DNA of 64,000 nt. It comes from Plecoglossus altivelis (taxonomy: Eukaryota > Chordata > Actinopteri > Osmeriformes > Plecoglossidae). The DNA lies in assembly GCA_036571765.1 (NCBI GenBank), contig BROE01000014.1, positions 4,177,714 to 4,241,713 of the forward strand, in the 5' to 3' direction. The position numbers and the translations under genes were made by a program. Position 1 is the first letter of the stretch. Every line of letters begins with the position of its first letter. Of this stretch, positions 1-12,312 are shown one piece after another. The notes under the pieces were generated by a model. It did no database searches, had not been told where the DNA came from, and was given only the letters and a program-made list of their open reading frames with translations.

Positions 1-405
1 GAGAGCGGTCAGCATTATTGAGTTGGAGTGCAGCAAATACATCAGCTATAGACAGGCCTATCTACGGCCTCCATCCAACCACAAAGATAGACGTGTGTGT
101 GTGTGTGTACGCACGCGTGCATGTCTGCGTGTGTGTGTGCGGGGGAAAGGTAGACCCATTAATGTACAGAGAGATGGAGTGTACGGCGGTGGAGGAGATT
201 CTAACTGGGCAGTGCACTTCATTCCCCAGTAAAGGAAAGGTAAGTGACAGACGAGGGTTTAGTGGTGTTGTCAGCATTTACCCAGCCTTCTTACTGCGCC
301 GTTAACCACTGTGCAGAACGAACCAACGAACTGAGAGAGCTCTCTAGCCTGCGAGCAGTGGAGGGTGACTGAGAGGGAGGGAGGGGAGGGGAGGGGGGGA
401 CTCAC
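1..405. other. Intron 6 of aplp1, left window edge
   Basis: This is intron sequence downstream of aplp1 exon 6. It contains a short (TG)n run at about 92-140. No E2-domain or Kunitz exon was recognised in any frame. Confidence 0.6.
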
Positions 406-740
406 AGCTGTCTCCCCTGGTCTGCGGTGGGGCCGGGGTGGGCTTGCGAGCCCCCTGGCCTCCCTTCTCGTAGTAGAACGAGTCCAGGTAGTCGGGGGCC
501 TGGTAGGGGCCCGAGTCGACAGAGTACTCGTACACCTCTGGCTCTTTGACCGCCGCCGCCGCCTCCTCCTCCTCTTCCTCATCCACCTCCTCTTCGTCAT
601 CCACCTCTTCCTCCTCCTCCTCCTCCACCTCTTCCTCCTCTTCTTCCTCCTCCACGACCTCGTCATCCTCCTCCTCCATGTCGGCCTCGTCGATGTCCGT
701 GTCCGGGGAGGGGCTTGGGGTTGGAGGGGTCACCTTGGTG
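406..740 (-). CDS. aplp1: aplp1 exon 6: acidic linker
   Basis: Bounded by ctgcgcag|CACCAAG and AGCT|GTGAGT, entering in phase 2 and leaving in phase 1, as APP exon 6 does. It starts (V)[20 protein letters not shown] and continues into a Glu/Asp run of about 40 residues broken only by Val and Ala. A tyrosine-rich segment follows ([21 protein letters not shown]), then a Pro-rich end. In APP and APLP2 the next exon can encode a Kunitz inhibitor; here the following exon is outside the window, so its presence cannot be judged. Confidence 0.85.
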
Positions 741-1412
741 CTGCGCAGGGGGAGAGAAATCATCATCGTCATCCTCATATTTTTCCATTTTCTTCATCAC
801 GACGTCTAACTAGGCGTTTCACCTCAGTAGAGGGACAACACAGGCACGGAGTCTGAATGAATCACGTCAGCCAGGTGAAGAAAATGTAACTCAACGTTGC
901 ATGAGTGTCCCTCTTGTTACACTTGCATTGTGCTCCACAGGTATTTGATTAAATCTGATGCGCTCCGCAGCGCACGGCCACAAACAAGACATCGGCTCCA
1001 GGCAGAGGAACCAAACTGTGGATCTTATTGGAGTCTGACTGTGAGAAACATACACTGTGTTGACTTTGCCAGTGGTCTGAGGGGCAAGGTTGGGGGTGAG
1101 GGGCTCCACCGCCTCGGCCTCCGTCCTGCCACCTGCACCCCGCCCCGGGCAGCACACGTACTCCACCCCCCGGAAACGGGTGCCGCACGGCAACAGCATC
1201 CCGTAGCTATGGAGCTCCAGGCTGTCAGCGGTGCAGGCCTGAAATGGAGCGGAGGAGGAGGAGGAGAAGGGGGGAGGTGGCGAAGGACAGGAGGGAAGAG
1301 ATAGGGTTTGTCAGGAAATTAAGAATCTAAAGATAAACAATTGTCCCAATCGTGTTCAAATGAAGTATCTTGGAAACTGCAAAGGAGAGAGAGGGAGGGA
1401 CAGAGAGAGAGT

Positions 1413-1446
<34 letters not shown>

Positions 1447-4400
1447 CGAAATAGCGATAAAGAGGAAACAGGACATGGAAGCTTGCAGGCAGGAGGGCCG
1501 TATCAGGCTAACAGCTGCCATGCTGTTCAGGGCAAAATCCAAAACAGTTTCACATCACAGTGTCTCATTCCAGCGACCAAAGCCTTCGCACGAATCCACT
1601 AAAGCCACAGACACATCATAAGATACAAATGGCAAATGCGGATGTTAGCTTGTGTTCTCTGATCAACCACTAGATACATACTAAGGAGGCTTGTTAGTGC
1701 TTTGCTTCAACACAGCCCCACTATTTCATACCGTGCCTCTCTCTCTGCTGTCAGAGCCTGTCGGCGGCCGGTCATGAATGTAATCTGACAGCGCCATCTA
1801 CAGACCCTCCCTTGCACCCAAATACAAAAAAAACCGAAACAACCTTATTTTAGATCGTATTTCCCTTCTACAGCGTATCTCGTCTGCGGCTGCATCTAGA
1901 ACACCGCTCCATTTTGTGTTGGCTCCCTAAATAAGGACAAGCTGAGGCCGTTTCTGGATGTCTTTCTCTGTCTCTCAGTCTCCCTCGCAAACCGTCCAAT
2001 AAGTCCCCGAAACTCGGCCGCTCACCTCCTTGGCAACGTTGTGCCAGTAGACGTAGCTCTCGCAGGCGTCCATCTGCTCCTGGTGCAGGAAACGGCAGCG
2101 ATCAGGCACGAGCAGGGCCTCGCTCACATACTCCCCCACTGGCGCCAGGAAGGAGGGGAGAGCGGGAGGAGGGAGGGAGGGAGAGGAAGGACGGGAGGCA
2201 GAGAGAGAGGGAGGGAGAGTGAGAGAGAGCGGGAGACAGGCAGGATGGTAGACAGGGAGACAGGGATGAGGTGAGGGACGTAAGAGAGGGGAGAGAGGAA
2301 AGGGGGAAGGGTAGGGAGACAGGGAAGATGGTAGACAGGGAGACAGGGATTGCGTGAGTGACGTAAGGAGGAAGGGAGGGAGAGCGAAAGAGAAAAGACA
2401 GACAGTACGAAGGGAGGGGAGGAGAGAGACAGGAAGGAAGGAAAGGAGAGAGGGAAGGAGAGAGGGAAGATGAGAGGGAGGGAGCAAGGGAGAGAGAACT
2501 GATGAGAGCAGCACAGCATCGAAGTGTACGAGCACCGTTGGAGAGGCCGTCTTAACCCTGAGCTCCATGCTAATGACAGAAACTGCATCGTAATGAGCAG
2601 GCGTTCTCAGAGCTGACTGGTGCCGGGTGGAGGTGAGGCGGGGAGGCTGTGTGTGCTGCTGCAGCACTACGAGCACAGCAGCTGGGACAGCAGCCCATTT
2701 GTCAAGGACACAGCAAAGTGAAAAAGGTGCTTCGGCAAGCGATCCTATCCAATATTCATCCAGTCACAAACGAAGCTGCACTGAAGACAGGCTGACACTG
2801 CTTTTGAATGACAAACGGACAGTTCCTTAACTACAGAGAAGGGAAGGACTTCTAAAGATGGTGATGATAATGATGACGCATCTGGTACCTAGGCAACGGT
2901 AGGGCAGCACGATGAAGGGACGTGTCTTGCAGTGGTCCCAGCCCTTCTTGCACCAGGCTGGGATGGTGGCAGGGCTGGAGGACTCCTCCACGTGGGAGAT
3001 CTGCAGGTCTGGGTACATCTGGACACACAGACACAAACACACACAGAGAAAACAGACAGACAGACAGACAGGGAGAGACAGGCAGACAGAGACAGACAGA
3101 CAGATGGGGGACAGAACAAGAAACAAGGGAACGACAGGGTGAAGGAGGGAGGGCAGGGATGGGGGAAGAGGAAGATCACAGTCAGTTGGGATAGAGGGGT
3201 GACAGAGGACAAATTCATGCAACGCGTCTCCAAAGCCCGGGGGGTAGACTGAACGTGGGGCTCTCAGCTGAGTGCTAACCCAACTCTGCCCGCTCAAATT
3301 CAACTGATCGCTCTGTTTCCAGTAATCCTAATTTTATTACCCACTACTTTCAATTAAAAGAATCCAGCGATAAGTAAGAGGCATCCTTGAATGAGGTTTA
3401 ATAGGTCAGGAGGCATTTTTTGGCACGGCTTTAGGAAGCCGCTTCACAAAACGGTGAAGGGAAATGGGTGGTTTTTGTGGGAAAGCAATCACAGACGCAT
3501 AATGCGCTGTCTTAATCACATTACAGCTGGTCGAGCAGTGTGACTGTGCTCCTTCAGGAGGGGATGCTGCATTCTGCCTCAAGGTGGTGCACATTCCCAC
3601 ACGACCCTTCGTCTGAGCGGCGCTCGGGAAATTCTACGCTACCTACTGGGTACGTAGAATTGCACATTCGTTTCGCTTGACGCTTTGAACCAAAGTGGCG
3701 CAGGGCGGGATCTGAATTCACGACCTCTTGATCTACCTCAGCCCGTGAATTTCTCATCCATTTAGATGATCGTTTAGGGTACACGCCAGGGAACAGGAAG
3801 GGGGAAGAGATGCACGGCACCATGAACACTTATGAAATATTCCCAAATATTTCCCCCGCCATCGCTCCACTATATATGCATAAATATATAGATCAGAGAG
3901 GACAAGACAAACCCGGTTGGAGAGACAGAGTGAAACATTTTCAGACTGATCTTACTGTATTCATTGTCACCTTACATAGAGTACATTTTGATACACAGTG
4001 AAAAGTACTAGTGGCATTAAGGATTTCTCCAGGACAGTTGCTCTATGTGTTTCTCGGTGTGTTGGGTTTCCCACACAGTGTGTGCCTGTGCCCTACCTCC
4101 TGGCAGTAGGACAGGATCTGGCTGGGCTCGGTGAAGCAGCCCTGACGTCCCTGGGGGTCCGGCTCCCACTGGCCTGTCAGGGGGTTCATATGCAGGAGCT
4201 GGCGGCCGCAGTACATGGCAATCTGAGGCTCCGCCCCCTGGGGGCCTGGGCCGTCCACCTCTGCCATGGGCATGGCCTAGTAGGGTGGGAGAGAGAGAGA
4301 GGGAGGGAGGGGGGAGAGAGGGAGAGGGAGAGAGAGAGAAAAAGAGAGAATATTCAGTTGATGCTGACCTGAGAGAGGTGAGGACAAGCAGTCGATGCAA

Positions 4401-6236
4401 ACACAGTGGTTATTGAGTTGGAGAGAGTGTGTGTGTATATGTGTGCGTGCGTGTGTGCGCGCGCGCGTGTGGCGGAGCGGAGGCAGAGATATCAGGGCAC
4501 GCGTGCGTAGAAATGAAGGGCTTTCAAGCTAATGCATGGAGCGACTGAGCTCTCACTGTCCATTGAGTGAGAATATCGGCAGACAGGAAGTTCAGGAGGG
4601 CAGAGATGCACATCTGAGCCCAGGTCGTCGTGGTAACCCTGAGGTGAGTGACAGCCAGAGCCAATAAAAAGTCGGAATTATCGACCGGCTGCCTCCGGCC
4701 TCAGGTTTGTTCACACCGACGAAAAAAGAACTAAAAGGGGGCAAGAGGAGGAGGTGCAGTACAAAGATATGCAACGACACAAAGTACGTACGAGCCTGCT
4801 CTGCCTCTCTCTTTCCATCCCCCTCCCTCTCTCTCTCTCTCTTTCCATCACCCCCTCTCTCTCTCCCTCTCCCTCTCTCTCCCTCTCTCCCTCTCCCTCT
4901 CCTCGCCTACCCTCCCTCGATTCTCCCCCTCCCTCTCTAGGCGAGCAGCCTTCTAGGATGTTGTTATTGATGTTGGGATCGGTTCCCTGTGCTGGGGGAT
5001 GGAGGGGAGGGGGAGAGGGGGCCCTAGGGGAACCACATGAAGGAACAAACAGTAGCCAGGCCTTGGAGTCAGGTGTTAATACAAGCTCATTGACCGCTGG
5101 GACACTTCACTACATTAACACGGCACAGAGGAGTGGAGGACAGAGGGAGGAAGGGAGGAGAAACGAGAGGCAGGGAGGGAGGAAAGAAGGAAGGGAGGGA
5201 GGGATGTAGGGCAGGGAGGGAGGGAGGAAAGAAGGAAGGAAGGGAAGGAAGGAAGGAAGGAGGGAGGACTAGGCTGCAAACTGATAGGATATTATCTACG
5301 CTTCACTGCCGTAGATCAAACGTTGTACTTAAGCTGTGTTTTTTAAACAACCCTAAGTGAACATGAATTTGATTCTATTACGCAATTACATGACGGCCTT
5401 TTCATCTTCAGAAGGATCACAGAACCGGCGCCAAGAGTTGGCGAATCCAGGCGGTATCTCTGACAGAACGAGGACTCATCTTTGATCATCAACAACAAGA
5501 AGATAGAAGATAGCAAACTGAGCCCAGGGATACGATGGTGGCTTGCCTGCCCCTCCATGTCAGATCCTGCTCCCCATCTCAGCCCAGACCCTCCCCCCAA
5601 AAAACCCACTTGCGGAGAGAGATAAACATTCTGAAGGCCACCGATGACAGCAAGTGGGAAGATTCGGGGAGTTGACAGTGAGCGCTACCGATGCGTCCCT
5701 CCCTCAGCCCCGACACTGACAACACAGCCCACGGACGGACAGACAGACAGACAGAGGGGCCCGACTGACAGACAGGCAGCCGAGACGAGGCATCGCTGAG
5801 CCAATTAGAACGAAGACGCCCGGAGGGAAGAGGGAGAGGAGGAGAGCGAGCGGAGTGACGGGCGATCAAAGGGAAGCCCTGCCTTAGCCAACCGCAGCTA
5901 AAGTGTTTGAAGTTCTAATTAAAATTTGGAACACAAAATAAATATATATAAAACAGCCATGTAAATATACAATAACTGGAAGGGGCCCGGAGGAGTGTGC
6001 AGGGTTAGACTTTGACTCAGATACGAGCAAAAGCTGCTATGGTTATGAACATGGGATTATAAATAAACGTCTGTATGTAGCCCAGGCCCTGACGAATCTG
6101 TGTCCTGCTCTAGAATAGTGCCAGTTAGTTAAGAGACCACTGAGACTGCCAGCTATAACCTCAGCTCTTTGAGTTATTCATTCTAGAAGCCTGCATGGAG
6201 GACAGTTTTCTCCCCCCTCACACACACAAACACACA

Positions 6237-6267
<31 letters not shown>

Positions 6268-9200
6268 TCCAAGACAAGAGACGTCTATTCTATGAGATGA
6301 TACATAATAAAATCAAATACTTGGATGTTGATTTAGCTGAATTGAACCTTTTTTTTCCCCTTCCCCTTAGATGCTTTATGTGTGGGATCTGAGTGTGTGT
6401 GTGTGTGTGCAGATGAGAGGAGGAAAATGCTTGCTTAGGCTGAACACCTCAAAAGCAACACCGACATGTCTGCTGAGGTAATGGCTACACAGATATGCCT
6501 CTTCGACTGCAGGGGAAGGTCAACGGCACAAAAAAGACTTCCGGATATTTGAGAAGATAACCTGGCAGCAACGTCCCGTCCCCCCATCCCGCCACGCCAT
6601 GTCTCCCGTCCCCCCCTCCTCTCCCCCCCTGCCCGGCCACTCCCCCTCCCCCCCCCACCACCCCCTCAACTACCTCCCTGTCTGCTCGCCACTCCTGCAC
6701 TTGCAGAAAATCAATAGCGCACGCCTGCAACTGTATCGCCCCGTTTGCCCACCCACGCCCCCTCCGATCAATAGGAGCCCATCAGGAGTCCGGGGCCCTG
6801 ACCTCCGGCGTGGCTCTCTAAAACCCTCCAATCACAGCTCAGATCTGAGCCACCCCATTAGATCTGCCCGCCGCGATAACAGCTAATCACACATGCTGCC
6901 TGGGAGCGGGCCCAGGCTCGGTTTATCTCCTCCTCCTCCTCCCCCTCCCCCTCCTGCTCCTCCTCCTCCTGCTCACTGTGACTGTGTCCTGCCAGCACAG
7001 GAACCCCTGCAGTCTCTGACCCAGTTTGGGAATAAATCGCTCCTTCTTCACACTGCCAGGCGCCCCGAGCGCCGGCGCCGCTGTCGCCGCCATGACAACC
7101 AGCGGCAGCCCGGTGCAGTGTAGGGGCTCGCCCCCTCTCTCCAAGCCAGGCTGCGTCTCAACAGCCGTTCCTCACCAGGGACGTTGCCGAGGCGCGTTCA
7201 CTCAGTGACGCCACGAACGACGGGGGGCAGGATCAAACCTCACTCAGTATCGCCCCCCGTGGCCAGAAAGAAGACTAGCGGGTATAAGTGACCGAGAAGG
7301 ACTCCGCTCACGTTCGTCCTCTCGAAGACGGAAGTCCATCGGATCGCGAGTCGCGCTGAATCCTGGTCGGCACTTCGTTCGAACGATTTCGCGGCCCGCG
7401 AATCAATCGAGCGATCCCATTCTCATGCGTGCTCGTACGCACTCCAGCCTGGATCTCTTCCGCTGAAACACGAACCAAAAACAACAAACAAACCGTGCTG
7501 CTACGTCTCTGTCATCAGCTCCTCTCCGCGGGTCCCTGCTCCTTCCTGCCTGTCACCCTCCTCCTCAAAACCATCTCAATCAACGAAATCTGCCATTCCA
7601 GTTCTACCAAAAGTGATACCTTCTATCTTCGACGATACAGTCAATTCATTTCGCCCTTGCTGTTCTCTGCCAGCAGACAATACTACATAAAAGAAGACAC
7701 AAGGTGTACATTCTGTAACGTACATATATGTCAGGACTGTGCAGTTCAAACGGCGGTTCGATTATCAGAGTCAAGGAACGGCCTCTGTTTCCCCAGCCCA
7801 GCTTCCAGGCACCATGAACCCATGTCCATGTCAGAACAGCAACGACAGCAAACAACAACCTTTGTTTGGTTGCTTGGTTGGGGGAGGGGGGGGTGGGGGT
7901 TCGGTACGAGACAAACACCATAAGCCAGGTGGTACTGTAACTGATCTAACCGGGTTTCCAGGACTTGGATCAGTGTCGACAGAGACTTCCTGGGTTGCTA
8001 TTCGCCCTGGACCACGTCACATGACTGGGGAACCAGCCAAGAGGCTAATCCTGTTTAAATGATAAATCAATCCATCAGCCAAGTGTGATGGACCCGTCGC
8101 CTGACCCTGGATGTCGACATCAGGTTGAGGACAAACGAGGGACAAACAAACATGGCCTTTCTACGGCACATTCAGCCGCTGAATGAGCACGTTTGTAAAC
8201 AGCTACGCGCGCTCGAGTTATGACGTTGTAGCCCTCCTCAATTACATTTGCTCAAACAGACATTGCACACGAGATGCCTATGATATTCATCTCTTCTGGT
8301 TGCTTTTGACCAATCAGACTCGCAGCTCTAATGGTCTCTCTCTGTCGAGGAGCTGTTTCCATGTCTGGTGCAGGATTTTCTTCTATTTCGGGGGTCTGGA
8401 GAACAGTGAGACTGCTGTTGGTTTGGCCACAGTATGACTCACACTCCAGACTCCTTCCACCTCCTCCTCCCTCCCTCCTCCTCCTCTCACCCCAACCCCC
8501 CTTCCTTCCCCCCCCTCCTCCTCGTCTTCATCAGGGGCGTTGGGATCCAGCCGCTTTTGCAATAACACTCCACAACCTGCCACTAGGTCTCCGGCTCCTC
8601 CAGACCTGGGCTTGGCAGGGCCAATCCTGCGCAGCTTCCCCCCCCCTGCCCCCCTCTCCTCCCCCCTGGGCTGCCTTAATTGGACAGCTAAGTCTGGGAG
8701 CCTCAGTGAGCCATGCAGAGGGAGGAGGGAAGGCCAGGAGCAGCAGCCCCAGAAGATAGCAGAGGGGAGCAGAGGGGAGGCGAAGGGAGTCGACGGTGGA
8801 GCACCCTGACAGCTCCCTACTGCAGAGGCTGACGCGTCATTAATAACGGCCTGTTGACACAAGCCCTGAGACATCGATTGGCTTCTTGCCCCCCTTCCCC
8901 CACTCTCTCTCTCTTTCTCTCCTTTCTTTCTTTCTTTTACTTTCGTCTTGCCTCTCTCTCCTCGCTATCTATCCCTTATTTCATTCTCTTTCCCCCCCCA
9001 CCCTGCTCTCTCCCTCCCATTTTCTTTCACTGCCCCCCCCCCTTCTCGGTGGTTTACCATCCCTTGATATTTTCCTTTCCTAACCTCTCACCATCTGCTC
9101 CGTACAGCTTTCACGCGTAGTGAATTCCCCAGCGCTTCTTGGTTGCAGTAACAGAAAAACACTGCGAGGGCACGGACTACGCCCACGCATCGCTAACAGT

Positions 9201-12200
9201 CAAAGTAAAGGGAGGACATAGTGTGCTAGTTGTGGGGTGGTAGGTACAGTCATCCTGTTTCTTTCGATCCCAAAAGAATGGAGGGCGTTAGGCTGTAGCG
9301 CAGTTCACACACACACAGACAGACAGACAAACAGACAGACAAGTACAGGGGAGGAAAGACAGAAAAGGAGCCCGTTCTGAGCACATATCCTGGCCATAAA
9401 TCTCCCTGTCAGTACAAGTGGATCTCTCTCCAGGCAGGGCCCAATCTCTTCCATATTCCTCTTGGCCCACCTATTTAAATATTCAGCACCTGTCCCCACC
9501 GTCCCACCCCCATCCCACCCCCGTCCCCCCCCACCTCTCTCTTTGTTGCAGGATGACTTCATCTCATGTAATGATGCAATCTCCTGGCCAGGCCAGGCAA
9601 GGCAGCACGGCAGGGAAGGGTTTGAAGCCCCTCCCCCCGCCCCCGCCCCACCCTGCTTCCCTCCCGCTCTCCATCATCTGTCACCTTTTACAAGTTGCCC
9701 CCCCCCCCTCCCGCCACCCATACATCAGATGGTCGTGCTGCAAATGTTAATGTAGAGGAGGGGCGAGCTGTTCTCCGGAGCCTGGCTCGGGCGGCATCCG
9801 GCCCTGTTCCGTCCTGCCTCGGACGCGGCCAAGCTGGCGTTCGTTTGGCAGGAGAGGGGAGGGTGGGGGGGGGGGGGGGGGCAGCGCGTTAACGGCAGGG
9901 GGAGGAGCCTGGCAGGTGAACTGCTGACATCAGAGCTTCCTGAGGGTTTAATCCCCACCTGGCCCTGGAGGATGCGGGTTATTTACGCAGGTTATTTATA
10001 AACCTGGATGCTGGCTGGGCGCCAGGGCTGGGGTGAGGCACAGGATTCCTGGAACACTCATGTGCATGCACAGTGCAATGTATGCAAAGCAAATGAGCGG
10101 TCATTTTTGTACGCAAACGCACGTGTATTTTGTTTAAGAACATGCACGAATACATGCATTTATACCTACACACACAGACGGGCACACACAGGCAGTGTTT
10201 CTCTGTCTGTGTCTTTGTGGTCCAGATGGTTGAATAGCAGGGTGGCTGCCAGGCTTGGTGCATCTCCCTCCTCTCATCTCCCTCCCTCCTCTCATCTCCC
10301 TCCCCTCATCTCCCTCCCTTTTCTCAGCTCCCTCCCCTCATCTCCCTCCACCTCTCATCTCCCTTCCTTCCTTCCCTCCCTCCTCTCATCTCCCTCCCTC
10401 CTCTCATCTACCCCATCTCCCTCAATCCCTTTTTCTCTCATCTCCCTCTCCTCATCTCCCTCCCCCCATCTACCTCAATCCCTCATTCTCTCATCTCCCT
10501 CCCTCCTTCTCTCTGTCCTCCCTCCCTCCTTCCTATTTGCACTGTCCTCTCATCTCCCTCCCTCTCAGTCTCCCCCTCTCCCTCCCTCCTTCTCCTCCCA
10601 CATAAAGACCCTTCATTTGTTCTGCCACTCCCCAGGCTGGTGCTAAATGGTCAGAGAGATTTGGGGGCATTCATCACTGTAATCAGGGTCTTTAATTATT
10701 CATCTAATCTATCAGGATTTGTCCTAATGTGGGAGAGCTGAGTGAAAGCAGGGCAGGACTGGGCAGGATAGGGCAGGGCAGGGCAGGGCAGGGCAGGGCA
10801 GGGCAGGGCAGGGCAGGATAGGGCAGGGCAGGGCAGGGCAGGATCGGACAGGGCAAGGCAGGATAGGGCAGGGCAGAATAGGGCAGGATAGGGCTGGGCA
10901 GGATAGGGCAGGGCTGACAGAATGGGAAATTGGTTAGCTTTCAACCTCTTGTCAACTCACCTTCCTAGTGAAACGAAACTAGTCGCCCATATGGACTTGA
11001 TGCTTCACAGCTGACCCACAGCTGACTTTCAAACCTCACTGTTCCTGACTTGTGCTCTTAATACTCCACGTGTGACGGCCATTTTCAAATCCACCACGAC
11101 AGGAAAAGCTGTTCTTTCAGATGGAGCTTTCAAAACTCCGGAAAAGGACGGAAATAGAAAACTCATGTCACGCACGGACCCAGATGCATTTCCTTAACCG
11201 ACAGTGAAAATGGCCTCTAACATCGACACCTCCATCTGTTCGGCTTTAAACCCTCGGTCACCTGCAGGAAGGCTGTTGACAACGAAACACCCAGCGACTA
11301 CGCTCAGCCAACAGCAGAGGTTCTGCCATGGCCTAGGGAGTCTGGTGATGAACCCTGGCCTTCTCGTGGCCCTGGGGTCTTCATCAATCCAGATTACCGC
11401 GGCCCCCCCAGATGGTCTCACGGGGAGCAGATGGCTCATCATCGTCCCCAGCCCCTGGAGGTCATTTAAGACCGCCGCACAAACGCACAAAGTCCGACTC
11501 GTGACATTTGATTTCATTTTCAGATGTGGCGTTCCGCTGAAGTCAAAGACTTAGCAGAAGACAGGCCGGTCATTGAACAATGTCCCATGATAGTCAGAAC
11601 CTGGTGTGTTTGTCTATTGAGATGGGCGTTTGAACTTTGTTTCTGCAAAGCCGGTTATTCAAAGGACAGATTTGTTCTCTGTTTATCTTGATGTGGAGTC
11701 GCGCTTCAGATGAGGCCTGCCAGGCAAACAGTCTGCAGATCAGGTCGTGACGGAGTTCTCTCCCCCACAGCGAAGTCTCCTCCAGGACGGCAATGTGAGC
11801 AGGTCGTCCATACACAAGCAAACTGCTGGGTCCTCACCCACTTCAATGAAGGCTACTAGCGCAGGCCCACTTCTCTGACGCCGCTCCGTCCCCGTCACCC
11901 GCTCTCAAACAGATGGCTGCACAGGCGTGACTCACCCACTATAACGCAAACACGGTTCTACACATACACACCCACACTCGACGCGGATCAACAATAGGAC
12001 ATGCCAGTGCGTGCCTGTACGGGCACGTCAGCGTCGGCAGCTACATCCCCTACGCACCATTCCCAAGCTATGTGTTATTGAATCATTCTTCTGCTTTACT
12101 TTGTAGAGGGTAAAGCAACCCAACACAGGAGCGAGACATGCGTCAGCATGAAAGAATCCAAACTAAACCCCCGCTGACAGCAAGACCTGCTCTGTGCGCA

Positions 12201-12274
12201 GGTTTCTCCCTGACTCTTCGTTGTTAGGGGTAACAGCTCGACTGTTATTGAGGATGTCTTGATATAACGCTGAG

Positions 12275-12312
<38 letters not shown>

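Noticed and set aside
1975..2676. 233-codon minus-strand frame containing aplp1 exon 4
   Set aside because: Only 2026-2138 is exon. The rest is translated CT-rich repeat upstream of the acceptor.
7040..7100. Minus-strand [17 protein letters not shown] as an alternative aplp1 signal peptide
   Set aside because: No in-phase donor follows, and the hydrophobic core is weak compared with the exon at 24415-24350.
11194..11554. Overlapping plus- and minus-strand frames of about 110 codons
   Set aside because: They are antisense to each other in intron sequence, with no domain and no splice support.
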